Assembly (NCBI RefSeq): GCF_000819685.1 | Contig: NZ_CDBR01000034.1 | Location: forward strand, 1 to 64,000 | Direction: 5' to 3' | DNA length: 64,000 nucleotides | From: Aeromonas allosaccharophila | GTDB taxonomy: Bacteria; Pseudomonadota; Gammaproteobacteria; Enterobacterales; Aeromonadaceae | Shown: piece after piece, positions 25,684 through 34,274 of the stretch | How positions within the stretch are numbered: position 1 is the stretch's first letter | Layout of the letters: each line of letters starts with the position of its first letter | The notes under the pieces: generated by a model | Told to the model about the DNA's origin: nothing | Database searches by the model: none | The model's input: only the letters and a program-made list of their open reading frames with translations | Made by a program: the position numbers and the translations under genes

Positions 25684-26034
25684 ATGTCCAAGAAGGTTTA
25701 CTGCATTGCCCAATTCCTGCCCAAACCCGGTCAGGAGCAAGCCCTGTTTCAGGTGCTGCAGGCGCTCGAGCCCAATACCCTGCGTGAGGATGGTTGCCTG
25801 CAATATCGGGTGACCCGCCACATCCCGAGTCCGTTTGCCGAGGGGGAGAGCTTCCCCATCGTGTTCAACGAGATTTGGCAAGATATGGCAGCCTTTGAAG
25901 CTCACTGCCAGCGCGCCGAGATCACCACGTTCTTCGAGCGTTACTGCCTTGCCGATGATGGTTTGGCCGCCAAGTGGAATGTCTGCGTCTATAGCGACGA
26001 ACCCGAACAGTACGACGCCCCCGTAAAGAAGTAA
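25684..26034 (+). CDS. Putative quinol monooxygenase (ABM family)
   Basis: A 116-residue protein with a single antibiotic-biosynthesis-monooxygenase domain, a small ferredoxin-like dimeric fold. The signature is ATGLEPNTLREDGCLQYRV-like (LEPNTLREDGCLQY) followed by FNEIWQDMAAFEAHCQ. The E. coli YgiN family oxidises menadiol; this protein may do the same but the substrate is not defined. GGAGG precedes the ATG. It lies just after panC and may share its transcript. Confidence 0.75.
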   Translation: MSKKVYCIAQFLPKPGQEQALFQVLQALEPNTLREDGCLQYRVTRHIPSPFAEGESFPIVFNEIWQDMAAFEAHCQRAEITTFFERYCLADDGLAAKWNVCVYSDEPEQYDAPVKK

Positions 26035-26178
26035 TTCCCCCGATTGCCAGCGGACGCCCCCTCGGGCGTCCGCTGCTTTTTCACGCCTGCCATTTGGCGT
26101 TTTCCCTCGCGACCCTGCTCGCACCCGCTGTTTTCTCTCTCCACAATCGGCCCTGATGGCCGCTACAGGTGTTTATTT

Positions 26179-27543
26179 ATGTTTACCTTGTTTGCTTCGT
26201 TGCTCTTCTGTCTGCTCTGTTTTGCCCTGACCCGGCTGCCCGCCACGGTGCCGCTGTCGCGCAAGGTGCTCGCCGGTCTGCTGCTGGGGGGGCTGTTTGG
26301 TCTCGGTCTGCAACTGGGCTGGGGCGCCGATGATGCCGGTGTCCAGCAGACCCTGGAGTGGGTCAATATCGTTGGCGGCGGCTATGTCAGCCTGCTCAAG
26401 GTGGTGATGATGCCACTGGTGTTCACCTCCATCCTCTCCGCCATCAACAAGCTGGAGCAGGCCCAGTCCCTTGGCAAGATCAGCGCCGTGCTGATCGGCT
26501 CCATGCTGACGCTGGTGATGATCGCCGGTGTGGTGGGGATGACCATCACCCATCTGAGCGGTCTCACTGCCGAGGGACTGCTGAGCCACGGTAGCGACAG
26601 CGCCGCCCTGCAGCAGAGCATGAGCACCATCGACAGTGCCCAGACTCTGCCCGCCCTGCTGCTCTCGCTGGTGCCCACCAACTTTGCCGCCGACATGGCG
26701 GGTAGCCGAGGTCTCTCGGTGATCGGGGTGGTGATCTTCACAGTGCTGGCCGGGGTGGCCCTGCTGCAGCTGAAGGCGGAGCACCCGGAGGCGGGGGCTC
26801 GCGCCGCTGTCGCCATCGATACCCTGCAACTGTGGGTGATGAAGATGGTGCGGGTGGTGATTGCGCTCACCCCCTATGGCGTGATGGCGCTGATCGCCCG
26901 GGTGGTAGCTCACTATCCCCTGAGCGAGATCCTCAATCTGCTCGGCTTTATTTTGGTCTGCTATGTCGCCATTCTGGCGATGTTTGCGGTACACATGGTG
27001 ATCCTGCTGCTGCTCGGCCAGAACCCGCTGCACTATTTGCGGGAAGTGTGGGGCGTGCTCACCTTCGCCTTTATCTCCCGCAGCAGCGCCGCCTCCATCC
27101 CGCTCAGCATCGAGACCCAGCAGCGCCTTGGGGTGCCCGCCAGCATCGCCAACTTCGCCGCCTCATTCGGTGCCAATCTGGGGCAGAACGGCTGCGCCGG
27201 TATCTATCCGGCCATGATGGTGGCGATGATCGCCCCCATGCTCGGCATCAACCCGTTTGATCCCCTGTTCCTGCTGACCCTACTGCCGGTCATTGCGCTC
27301 GGATCCATCGGGGTGGCTGGCGTCGGCGGTGGTGGCACCTTCGCCGCGCTGATCGTGCTCTCCACCCTCAACTTCCCCATCGCGCTGGTGGGGGTGATGA
27401 TCGCCATTGAGCCACTGGTGGACATGGGCCGTACCGCCCTCAACGTCAACGGCTCCATCATGGCGGCGATGATCACCAAGCGGTTGCTGGGCAAACAGCA
27501 GCTGGCCGAGACGCAGGTGCTGGAGCAGCAGGCTGCCAGCTAA
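26179..27543 (+). CDS. tcyP: L-cystine transporter TcyP-like (DAACS family symporter)
   Basis: A 454-residue membrane protein of the dicarboxylate/amino acid:cation symporter family with about nine hydrophobic segments. The hallmarks are the SRSSAASIP hairpin motif (about residues 295-303), FGANLGQNG and GVGGGGTFA. TcyP/YdjN of E. coli (463 aa) is an L-cystine importer and is the closest recognisable match. I chose ATG at 26179 because the first 135 nt of the longer frame contain no signal of coding and the family starts in a hydrophobic helix. Sulfur uptake here fits with the nearby sulfur-handling cassette, though that link is speculative. Confidence 0.85.
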   Translation: MFTLFASLLFCLLCFALTRLPATVPLSRKVLAGLLLGGLFGLGLQLGWGADDAGVQQTLEWVNIVGGGYVSLLKVVMMPLVFTSILSAINKLEQAQSLGKISAVLIGSMLTLVMIAGVVGMTITHLSGLTAEGLLSHGSDSAALQQSMSTIDSAQTLPALLLSLVPTNFAADMAGSRGLSVIGVVIFTVLAGVALLQLKAEHPEAGARAAVAIDTLQLWVMKMVRVVIALTPYGVMALIARVVAHYPLSEILNLLGFILVCYVAILAMFAVHMVILLLLGQNPLHYLREVWGVLTFAFISRSSAASIPLSIETQQRLGVPASIANFAASFGANLGQNGCAGIYPAMMVAMIAPMLGINPFDPLFLLTLLPVIALGSIGVAGVGGGGTFAALIVLSTLNFPIALVGVMIAIEPLVDMGRTALNVNGSIMAAMITKRLLGKQQLAETQVLEQQAAS

Positions 27544-27564
27544 CTCCGAGCGTGACCCAATATG

Positions 27565-27592
27565 AAAGAAGCCCGCAGTTGCGGGCTTCTTT
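27565..27592 (+). terminator. Terminator after tcyP
   Basis: AAAGAAGCCCGCA and TGCGGGCTTCTTT form a 12-bp stem, 22 nt beyond the tcyP stop. It also closes the convergent rhodanese gene. Confidence 0.9.
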
Positions 27593-27622
27593 ATGTCGGC
27601 TGTGTTGCCTTGTGAGCAGAGA

Positions 27623-28150
27623 TTACTCGGCAGAGACGGGGTAACCGGCGCCTTTCCAGGCGAAGATGCCGCCCGGCACCCGATAGACCTGCTGATAGCC
27701 CTGAGTCACCGCCCAGGCGGCGGCGTTGTGGCTGCGACCGCACTTGACGAAGCCGCAGTAGATCACCACCGGGCGGGACTTGTCTTCACCCAACAGCGCC
27801 TGGAACTGCTCCGCCGTGCCGCTCCCCTCGACGATCTCGCTCCAGTTGTCACCGGCCTTGGCCTCCTTCACGAAGACAAAGTTCTTGGCGCCCGGGATGT
27901 GCTCTTTCTTGTAGGAGTCCTCATAGGGCATGGTGTCGATGATCACCAGCTCCTCGCCCTTGTCCATCCGGGTCTTCAGCTCGGCCACGGTCAGCAGCTG
28001 ATAGCCCCCTTGCTGTGTCTCTTGCGCCAGTTGCACCGCCGACTGCTCCAGCTTCACCTCCTGCTCGAACTGGTTGTCGCCACAGCCACCGAGGGCAAAA
28101 CTGGCGGCGATCAGCGAGGCCAGCAGGGTGCAGGATCGCAATGTCATCAT
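27623..28150 (-). CDS. Rhodanese-domain lipoprotein (sulfur cassette)
   Basis: A 175-residue predicted lipoprotein: the signal (TLLASLIAASFALGGC) ends in a lipobox with Cys23. The mature part is a single rhodanese domain, with DTMPYEDSYKKEHIPGAKNF and the active-site loop YCGFVKCGRS (Cys132 and Cys137), then GYPV at the end. Rhodaneses carry sulfur as a persulfide on the catalytic Cys, so it would act in the periplasm at a membrane. It ends the five-gene cassette and begins 4 nt after the MauE-like gene. The ATG at 28150 has AGGAG 7 nt upstream. Confidence 0.86.
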   Translation of the reverse strand: MMTLRSCTLLASLIAASFALGGCGDNQFEQEVKLEQSAVQLAQETQQGGYQLLTVAELKTRMDKGEELVIIDTMPYEDSYKKEHIPGAKNFVFVKEAKAGDNWSEIVEGSGTAEQFQALLGEDKSRPVVIYCGFVKCGRSHNAAAWAVTQGYQQVYRVPGGIFAWKGAGYPVSAE

Positions 28151-28154
28151 GTCA

Positions 28155-28592
28155 CTACTCCTTAGGAACGGGAAAAACGGGACGGGAAGTTCGCAGCAGG
28201 GCGCCCGCAAGCGTCAGTAGCAGCAGATCCCGCAGGATGGCTTCTGGCAGCGAGCTGAGATCAGCCCTGCCAAGACAGCCGCAAGAGATGTCGAGCCCGA
28301 TGGCAATGCCATAGCCCAACACCGGAATAAACAGGGCGAGCAGCCCGATCACCAGCCACAATCCCCAGCGCCGGTTGGCGATGACTGCGAGCCCGGCGCA
28401 GAGCTCAAGGGCGACCAGCCCCCAGGCCGCGAACGGGATCAGCGGCGGCCAGATCAGGCCAAAGGCGCCGATCTGCTCGATGAACAGGGCGGGGGAGACC
28501 AGCTTGAACCCGGCAGAGGCGACGAAAAATCCACCCAGCGCCAGATTGGCCAGCATGCGCAGATACACAGCCATGGGATAGCTCTTTATCAT
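28155..28592 (-). CDS. MauE/DoxX-family redox membrane protein
   Basis: A 145-residue protein with four hydrophobic segments, of the MauE/DoxX type. The characteristic Cys motif appears as SCGCLGR between helices three and four. MauE proteins work with MauD in disulfide formation for methylamine dehydrogenase, and similar proteins are seen near thiol-redox genes. GGAGG lies 5 nt before the ATG. Placed between the DUF3343 protein and the rhodanese lipoprotein, it may carry electrons or sulfur equivalents across the membrane; this is an inference. Confidence 0.8.
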   Translation of the reverse strand: MIKSYPMAVYLRMLANLALGGFFVASAGFKLVSPALFIEQIGAFGLIWPPLIPFAAWGLVALELCAGLAVIANRRWGLWLVIGLLALFIPVLGYGIAIGLDISCGCLGRADLSSLPEAILRDLLLLTLAGALLRTSRPVFPVPKE

Positions 28593-28636
28593 CCATGCCT
28601 CCGACTGCCAACCATACGACGTTGCTTCGCCATGTC

Positions 28637-28897
28637 CTAGCTACCGGCCGGATAGCGGGCCAGCTCCTGATAGTCGCCGTCCGCTTCGCAGCGAAAGACG
28701 GCGGCGGTTTCGCCGTGCTGGCACCAGTTCTGCCATTCATCTGGCGGGCAGTGGAGGCGGATGGCGAGGCCGCAGCCAGCGCTGAGCTGGCGCGGTACGT
28801 CGCAGACCCGAAACGACTGGCCGTGCAGCTCCAGCCGCTTGCGCAGCCTGACCGTGCCGAGGGTGGAGTGGAACAGGTAGAGGAACTCTTCGTTCAT
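28637..28897 (-). CDS. DUF3343 protein (putative Se/S carrier)
   Basis: An 86-residue protein with the DUF3343 pattern: LFHST near the start, then VPRQLSAGCGLAIRL with a conserved Cys at residue 42. Members of the family have been proposed, from genomic context, to carry selenium or sulfur. It overlaps the end of the activase gene by 4 nt and is followed by the MauE-like gene, in the same direction. No enzyme activity is known. Confidence 0.82.
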   Translation of the reverse strand: MNEEFLYLFHSTLGTVRLRKRLELHGQSFRVCDVPRQLSAGCGLAIRLHCPPDEWQNWCQHGETAAVFRCEADGDYQELARYPAGS

Positions 28898-29676
28898 GAC
28901 TTGCCTCCGGTGCTGGCGCTAGCACCGAACAGGGCGGCCCCCAGCGCACCGGCAAACTGGGCATCCGGATGGGTGGCCACGTCGCAGCCCAGCCCATCGG
29001 CCAGATAGTGGCGGAAGGTGGCGCAGTGGCTGACGCCGCCGGTGAAGAGCACCGTCGGTCTGGCGCCGAGGCGGCCGATGAAGTTGGCACTGCGCCGGGC
29101 CATGGCGCGGACGATGCCAGCGAGGATTGACTCGGCCGGAATGCCCGCCGAGCGCAGGCTGATCGCCTCCGATTCGGCAAAAACGGTACACATGCTGCTG
29201 ATGTCGTGGGGCTCTGCGCCCTCCAATAGCTCGTCGAGCTGCTCGACTCGCGCCCCCAGGGTGCGGGTGATCACCTCGAGAAAGCGGCCGGTACCGGCGG
29301 CGCACTTGTCGTTCATCAGAAAGTCGGTGAGGTTGCCCTCGCCATCGATCTGGATCACCTTGCTGTCCTGCCCACCGATGTCGATGACGGTGTGTACCGA
29401 TGGGCAGAGCAGGCGGGCGCCCAGCCCGTGGCAGGAGATCTCGGTAACCCGGCGATCGGCGAACGACGCCAGATCCCGGCCATAGCCGGTCAGGGTCAGA
29501 TGGGGGCGTTTTGGCAGATCGGCCGAAAGTTCGGCCCAGCCTTGCTCGATGGCGGCCAACGGACGAAAGGGGGTCGGCACCAGAAAACGGCGGACGATGC
29601 GTCCGCCATCCCGGCTGTCGAACAGGATCCCTTTGGTCGCGGTGGAGCCCGAGTCAATCCCGATGGAGAGTGACAC
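28894..29676 (-). CDS. yjiL: YjiL-like acyl-CoA dehydratase activase (BadF/HgdC family ATPase)
   Basis: A 260-residue ASKHA-fold ATPase that uses a subunit-bridging [4Fe-4S] cluster to pump an electron into its partner. Nucleotide-binding motifs are IGIDSGSTATK and VIDIGGQDSK. The cluster Cys are Cys125 (NDKCAAGTGRF) and Cys163 (SMCTVFAESE). Family members activate 2-hydroxyacyl-CoA dehydratases or the related double-cubane proteins. It begins 9 nt after the yjiM-like stop, consistent with a two-component partner pair. Confidence 0.88.
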   Translation of the reverse strand: MSLSIGIDSGSTATKGILFDSRDGGRIVRRFLVPTPFRPLAAIEQGWAELSADLPKRPHLTLTGYGRDLASFADRRVTEISCHGLGARLLCPSVHTVIDIGGQDSKVIQIDGEGNLTDFLMNDKCAAGTGRFLEVITRTLGARVEQLDELLEGAEPHDISSMCTVFAESEAISLRSAGIPAESILAGIVRAMARRSANFIGRLGARPTVLFTGGVSHCATFRHYLADGLGCDVATHPDAQFAGALGAALFGASASTGGKS

Positions 29677-29685
29677 GGCGCCTCC

Positions 29686-30837
29686 TTACAGCATTTCGAT
29701 AAAGGCGGCCAGCCGGGTTGCCAGTTGTCCCTTGTCGGCGCTGGAGTAGTCGGTCTCGACCGCCATGTAGGGGATGCCGTGGCGTTCGCGTACGTGGCGC
29801 TTGATGGCCAGTGATTCCACCGCATAGGTGTGGCAAGCCTGCAGGATCACGTCGATCACCCCGTCCGCCTGATACTCCTCCACCATCTGGCTCAGCAGCG
29901 TCATGCGCTGGTGGTTGGGGGAGATGCAGGAGCAGCCGATGGCCAGATACTTGTCGGTCAACGCATCGAACGGGTCACCCTGTTCGCTGACGCACTGTTC
30001 GGTCGCCTTGGCGCCGGTGCAGTTCTCGTAACCCACCACCCAGCCACCGTGCTCCTCGATAAGGCGCACCACCTTGTCGGCGGCACCGCCGATGGGGCAG
30101 CCGGTAATGAGAATGCGCGGACGGGCGTCGAGCCGCTTGCCCTCGGCATACTCGGCCTTGATGCGGCGGGTCATCTCCTGCAGCTCGCTGATGAGCTGTT
30201 CCTTGTCGAAGCGGAAGGTGGCGCCATAGACCACCTTGAGCAGGTCGGTGCCGCTCAGTGCCGGGGGATTGAGCTGGCCCAGCCGGTAGAAGTCGGCCAG
30301 CGCGCGGCGCTCGCGGTTTTTCAGCACGATGGCGTCTCGCAGCGCCTGCTCGCTGATGGGATTGCCGAACTGCTGCTCCAGCAGCTCCTTGAAGCGGACG
30401 ATCTCGCTGCGCCACAGGGTGCGGGAGGCCTCGTCATCGGCGCGGTTGGGCAACTGCATCACGTGCACCGGTTTGAACTCGGCCATGTACTCGTACATCT
30501 TCTTCTTGCCGTCGCAGGTGGTCTCACCCACCACCAGATCGGAGAAGTAGAAGTAGGGGCACTTGTCGGTCTTGCCGAACCCGTAGCTGCTCTTGATCAG
30601 CGGGCAGAGGTTGCGGGGCAGATCTTTCTCGGCCTCCTCGATGGTCTCGTCGCTGGTGGAGCAGAGCGATACCACCACGGCGCCGGCGGCCATCGCCACT
30701 TCCTGCGGCATGAAGGTGCAGTAGGTGCCAACCAGGGGGATCTGTCGCTCCTTGAGTGCCATCACAGCCAGAAAGCCCTGACGACGGGCATCTGAAAAAC
30801 TCTCGAAAATGGCTGGCAACTCGGTGATCAGTGACAT
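29686..30837 (-). CDS. yjiM: YjiM-like 2-hydroxyacyl-CoA dehydratase family / double-cubane cluster protein
   Basis: A 383-residue iron-sulfur protein of the HgdB/HgdD family, single-subunit type like E. coli YjiM and the double-cubane cluster proteins. It has eleven Cys at 40, 59, 78, 93, 108, 247, 273, 282, 302, 304 and 335. Conserved segments include [21 protein letters not shown] and ITGCPIGG. Members reduce difficult substrates by ATP-driven low-potential electrons. The family resembles a nitrogenase-like reductase in principle, with small molecules such as acetylene or hydrazine as known in vitro substrates for one relative. The physiological substrate here is unknown, and the neighbours suggest sulfur or selenium chemistry. 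It is the first gene of the cassette. Confidence 0.88.
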   Translation of the reverse strand: MSLITELPAIFESFSDARRQGFLAVMALKERQIPLVGTYCTFMPQEVAMAAGAVVVSLCSTSDETIEEAEKDLPRNLCPLIKSSYGFGKTDKCPYFYFSDLVVGETTCDGKKKMYEYMAEFKPVHVMQLPNRADDEASRTLWRSEIVRFKELLEQQFGNPISEQALRDAIVLKNRERRALADFYRLGQLNPPALSGTDLLKVVYGATFRFDKEQLISELQEMTRRIKAEYAEGKRLDARPRILITGCPIGGAADKVVRLIEEHGGWVVGYENCTGAKATEQCVSEQGDPFDALTDKYLAIGCSCISPNHQRMTLLSQMVEEYQADGVIDVILQACHTYAVESLAIKRHVRERHGIPYMAVETDYSSADKGQLATRLAAFIEML

Positions 30838-30908
30838 AAGCGATCCTGTCCTGCTGGGAAATGAGAGAGAGGAAGAGGCCGTCCATCACGGCTCTTCCAA
30901 CCGCGGGA

Positions 30909-30914
30909 ATTATA
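30909..30914 (-). promoter_or_regulatory. -10 element of the sulfur-cassette promoter
   Basis: On the minus strand TATAAT lies 72 nt upstream of the yjiM-like start. No good -35 is present at 17 nt. About 38 nt further upstream lies TTGTGATCCACCGCAA (30936-30951), a partial palindrome related to CRP/FNR half-sites. Activation by such a factor under oxygen limitation is possible but unproven. Confidence 0.4.
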
Positions 30915-31016
30915 CCTTTGGGGGTAATCCGAAAATTGCGGTGGATCACAAGGTGCCGGATAAAGCCTTAATAACAGGGAGGTTATCTGATGTGTGATGA
31001 AGAGAGGGGGATGAGA

Positions 31017-31046
31017 ATAAACAACGGGCACCGCGAGGTGCCCGTT
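31017..31046 (-). terminator. Terminator after yadGH
   Basis: AACGGGCACC and GGTGCCCGTT form a 10-bp stem with loop GCGA at 31023-31046; read leftward it is followed by GTTTATT. It lies 8 nt past the yadH stop. Confidence 0.85.
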
Positions 31047-31053
31047 CTGGTCA

Positions 31054-31827
31054 TTAGTGGCGCAGGCCGGTGCCCCGGGAGATAAGCCACCAGGCGATAC
31101 CGTAGAGGGCCACGATAAAGCCGATGATGATGAGGTAGGCGGTGCCGAGCGGCACGTCGGATATACCGAGGAAGCCGTAGCGGAACGCGTTCACCATGTA
31201 AATGATGGGGTTCACCTGGGAGACACCCTGCCAGAACGGGGGCAGCAGGCTGATGGAGTAGAACACCCCGCCCAGATAGGTGAGCGGCGTCAGCACGAAG
31301 GTGGGGATGATGCTGATGTCGTCGAAGGTCTTGGCAAACACCGCGTTGATCAGCCCGCCCAGCGAGAAGAGGATCGAGGTGAGCAGCACGGTGAAGCAGA
31401 CGCTGAACAGATGGTGGATCTGCAGCGGTACGAAGAACAGCGACACCAGGGTGACGATGAGGCCGACACAGAGGCCGCGTGCCACGCCACCGCCCACATA
31501 ACCGGCGATGATGACGTAGTTGGGCACCGGCGCTACCAGCATCTCCTCGATATTGCGCTGGAACTTGGCGCTGAAGAAGGAGGAGGCGACGTTGGAGTAG
31601 GAGTTGGTGATCACCGACATCATGATGAGGCCGGGCACGATGAACTCCATGTAGCTGAAGCCGCCCATGTCACCGATGCGCGAACCGATCAGGTTGCCGA
31701 AGATGACGAAGTAGAGGCTCATGGTGATGGCCGGCGGCACCAGGGTCTGGATCCAGATCCGGGTAAAGCGGCTCACTTCCTTGGCCAGAATGCTCTTGAA
31801 GGCGATGTAATAGGTGGCCAGATTCAT
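31054..31827 (-). CDS. yadH: ABC-2 family transporter permease (YadH-like)
   Basis: A 257-residue inner-membrane protein with six hydrophobic segments of the ABC-2 exporter type, close to E. coli YadH. Family motifs are FIVPGLIMMSVITNSYSNVASSFF and LTPLTYLGGVFYSI. Its substrate is unknown. It overlaps yadG by 4 nt, forming a complete minimal exporter with it. Confidence 0.88.
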   Translation of the reverse strand: MNLATYYIAFKSILAKEVSRFTRIWIQTLVPPAITMSLYFVIFGNLIGSRIGDMGGFSYMEFIVPGLIMMSVITNSYSNVASSFFSAKFQRNIEEMLVAPVPNYVIIAGYVGGGVARGLCVGLIVTLVSLFFVPLQIHHLFSVCFTVLLTSILFSLGGLINAVFAKTFDDISIIPTFVLTPLTYLGGVFYSISLLPPFWQGVSQVNPIIYMVNAFRYGFLGISDVPLGTAYLIIIGFIVALYGIAWWLISRGTGLRH

Positions 31828-32741
31828 GCTTTTCTCCCCTCTTCGACCAGATTGACGAACAGCTCTTCCAGCCGGTTGGCCTTGTTGCGCATGCTCACGA
31901 CCTGCACCTGCTGGCTCGACAGCTGCTCGAACAGGCTGTTGAGTGACTGGCTCTTGTCGAGATCTACCTCGAGGGTGCGCTCATCCGGCATGCGGCCGTT
32001 GAACTCTGGCACCTCGGGTACGGCAGAACCTGGCGCAAGGTCGAGCAGGAAGGTCTCGCGACCCAGCTTGCCCAGCAGATTTTTCATGCTGGTGTTCTCG
32101 ATCAGGCGACCCTTGTCGATGATGCCGATGTTGCGGCAAAGCATCTCGGCTTCTTCCAGATAGTGGGTGGTGAGGATGATGGTGACGCCCTGCTCGTTGA
32201 GCTCCTTGAGGAAGGTCCACATGGAGCGGCGGATCTCGATATCGACCCCTGCGGTCGGTTCATCGAGGATCAGCAGTTTGGGTTCGTGCATCAGGGCGCG
32301 GGCGATCATCAGGCGACGCTTCATGCCGCCGGAGAGGGTGCGAGCCGGCATGTCGCGCTTCTCCCACAGATCGAGCTGGCGCAGGTACTTCTCGGCGCGG
32401 ATCTTCGCTTCCGCCTTGGGAACGCCGTAGAAACCGGCCTGATGGGTGACAATCTGGATCACCTTCTCGAACTGGCTGAAGTTGAACTCCTGCGGCACCA
32501 GCCCGAGTTGGGCCTTGGCCTGTTCCAGATCGCTGTCGATGTCGTAGCCAAATACCTTCACCTTGCCGGCGCTCTTGTTCACCAGCGAGCTGATGACGCC
32601 GATGGTGGTGGATTTGCCCGCGCCGTTCGGGCCGAGCAGGGCGAAGAAATCCCCCTGTTTGACGGTCAGATCGATGCCTTTAAGGGCTTCGACGCCCCCC
32701 TGATAGGTCTTTTTCAGGCCGCTGATTTCCAGTGCGTTCAT
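31824..32741 (-). CDS. yadG: ABC transporter ATP-binding protein (YadG-like)
   Basis: A 305-residue ATPase partner of YadH. Walker A is LGPNGAGKST, the signature LSGGMKRR, and Walker B LLILDEPTAGVD, with the switch His in LTTHYLEEAE. A C-terminal extension of about 80 residues is typical of ABC-2 exporter ATPases. The ATG at 32741 begins MNALEISGLKKTYQGG; the longer frame to 32825 is unlikely. The pair follows hpt on the same strand, as in E. coli. Confidence 0.9.
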   Translation of the reverse strand: MNALEISGLKKTYQGGVEALKGIDLTVKQGDFFALLGPNGAGKSTTIGVISSLVNKSAGKVKVFGYDIDSDLEQAKAQLGLVPQEFNFSQFEKVIQIVTHQAGFYGVPKAEAKIRAEKYLRQLDLWEKRDMPARTLSGGMKRRLMIARALMHEPKLLILDEPTAGVDIEIRRSMWTFLKELNEQGVTIILTTHYLEEAEMLCRNIGIIDKGRLIENTSMKNLLGKLGRETFLLDLAPGSAVPEVPEFNGRMPDERTLEVDLDKSQSLNSLFEQLSSQQVQVVSMRNKANRLEELFVNLVEEGRKA

Positions 32742-32852
32742 TGCAACCTCTGTGATGGTTGAATCCGGCTCGATACAGAAAAGGCGGCCAAGGCCGCCTG
32801 CACAGAGTAAAGGGCGCAAGGCCACTTCACCCGTGATATTCCTGAACCTGGC

Positions 32853-33386
32853 TTACTCCTGGGGTACCACTTTGCCGATAAACGGCAGGTTGCGGTACTT
32901 CTGGGCGTAGTCGATGCCGCAGCCGACCACGAATTCGTCCGGAATGGCGAAGCCAATCCAGTCGACCGGCACCTGCACTTCGCGGCGGGAGGGTTTGTCC
33001 AGCAGGGTGCAGATGGCCAGGGATTTCGGCTCGCGCAGGGAGAGGATCTCGCGCACCTTGTTGAGGGTGTAACCGGTGTCGATGATGTCTTCCACGATCA
33101 CCACATCCTTGCCCTTGATGTCATCGTCCAGGTCTTTGAGGATGCGGACATCACGGGTGCTGTGCATGCCGGAGCCGTAGCTGGAGGCGGTCATGAAGTC
33201 CAGGGTGATGGGCAGCTGGCACTGGCGGCAGAGGTCGGCCAGGAAGATGCAGGAACCGCGCAGCAGCGCAATCATCACGACTTCGTCAGAACCCTGATAG
33301 CGGGCGGTGATCTCTTCACCCAATTTGGCGATCCGGGCGGCGACTTCAGCCTCGGAGATCATCACCTCGACGGTGTGTTTCATCAC
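32853..33386 (-). CDS. hpt: Hypoxanthine phosphoribosyltransferase
   Basis: A 177-residue purine-salvage enzyme that converts hypoxanthine (and guanine) to nucleotides with PRPP. The PRPP-binding motif is [15 protein letters not shown] and the N-terminal flexible-loop segment is [12 protein letters not shown]. The [14 protein letters not shown] strand is also conserved. It is divergent from litR across a 198-bp gap, the same arrangement as hapR-hpt in Vibrio cholerae. A small stem GGCCAAA/TTTGGCC lies in the gap just upstream. Confidence 0.95.
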   Translation of the reverse strand: MMKHTVEVMISEAEVAARIAKLGEEITARYQGSDEVVMIALLRGSCIFLADLCRQCQLPITLDFMTASSYGSGMHSTRDVRILKDLDDDIKGKDVVIVEDIIDTGYTLNKVREILSLREPKSLAICTLLDKPSRREVQVPVDWIGFAIPDEFVVGCGIDYAQKYRNLPFIGKVVPQE

Positions 33387-33584
33387 TTACTCCCATAAGG
33401 CCAAAGGGGATTTGGCCGTTCATGAATATCAAAACCGATGATTCTACCACTCATGTCGAAGGGTGCTAGAGATACGTGGTGCTTTTATCGGCTTATTTTA
33501 ATTGATAGAGTTAGCAGGCACTCAGGCATGATTGGTTAAAATACTATAAACACCATAATCAATAACTATTAGATGATAAAAACT

Positions 33585-34199
33585 ATGGAACCACGCGCAG
33601 AAATAAGACGTCGTACCCGGCTGTCGCCGGAAGCTCGTCGCTCCCAATTGATGGAATGTGCCATCGAGGTGTTCTCCCGTCGCGGCATTGGCCGTGCCGG
33701 TCACGCCGAGATTGCCGAACAGGCCAAGGTCTCTGTGGCTACCGTCTTCAACTATTTCAACACCCGCGAGGAGTTGGTTGATGAGGTGCTGGCCGAGATC
33801 GAACGCTTTGTGAACCAGATGCTGTCGCAGGCATACGGTGACCAGGGCTCCATTTTCGACAAGATCCAGCGTCATGTACGCCTCTCTGTCGATGCCGCCT
33901 ACGATCAACCGGATTATGCCGGTATCTGGCTGGAGTGGAGTTCATCGGTTCGGGAAGAGGTATGGCCCCGCTATACCCGGCTGCTCGATCAGTGCCTTGA
34001 GCTGATCGCCAGCGAGCTGCAAACCGCCATGGATGCAGGGGAGATCACCAGCGTGCTGTCGGCACAGGATCTGGCCCGCTCTTTGACCGGTTTTGGCTAT
34101 GTGATGATGCAGATGATCAATCAACCCCAGCGCCCGGCGCGCGAAGAGGTGACTGATTTCCTGTTCAAGTACGTGACGGCACCTATTCAGGCTTGCTGA
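33585..34199 (+). CDS. litR: LitR/HapR-family quorum-sensing master regulator
   Basis: A 204-residue TetR-family regulator of the LuxR/HapR/LitR branch. The DNA-binding region RTRLSPEARRSQLMECAIEVFSRRGIGRAGHAEIAEQAKVSVATVFNYFNTREELVDEVL is close to V. cholerae HapR, and the ligand-domain signature WLEWSSSVREEVWP is retained. HapR-type proteins act at high cell density and control biofilm, protease and virulence genes. MEPRAE at 33585 is the likely start, matching HapR-type N-termini; no convincing Shine-Dalgarno sequence is visible, so regulation through the leader is possible. A strong terminator follows, with an IS directly beyond. Confidence 0.87.
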   Translation: MEPRAEIRRRTRLSPEARRSQLMECAIEVFSRRGIGRAGHAEIAEQAKVSVATVFNYFNTREELVDEVLAEIERFVNQMLSQAYGDQGSIFDKIQRHVRLSVDAAYDQPDYAGIWLEWSSSVREEVWPRYTRLLDQCLELIASELQTAMDAGEITSVLSAQDLARSLTGFGYVMMQMINQPQRPAREEVTDFLFKYVTAPIQAC

Positions 34200-34211
34200 T
34201 ACGGCTTAACG

Positions 34212-34249
34212 AAAAAACGGCGCCACTCATTGAGTGGCGCCGTTTTTTT
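34212..34249 (+). terminator. litR terminator, with the IS inserted at its T run
   Basis: AAAAAACGGCGCCACTCA and TGAGTGGCGCCGTTTTTTT form a long stem of about 17 bp. The IS left end begins 2-3 nt after the T tract. Confidence 0.9.
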
Positions 34250-34251
34250 AT

Positions 34252-34274
34252 GGTTATGTACCAATTACGTGTTG
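34252..34274. repeat. IS left terminal inverted repeat
   Basis: The left 23-bp terminal repeat, paired with 35261-35283 with two mismatches. Confidence 0.88.

Noticed and set aside
33540-33584. A Qrr small-RNA pairing site in the litR leader
   Set aside because: GATTGGTTAAA resembles part of the Vibrio Qrr target but the match is too short, and no qrr gene is visible here.
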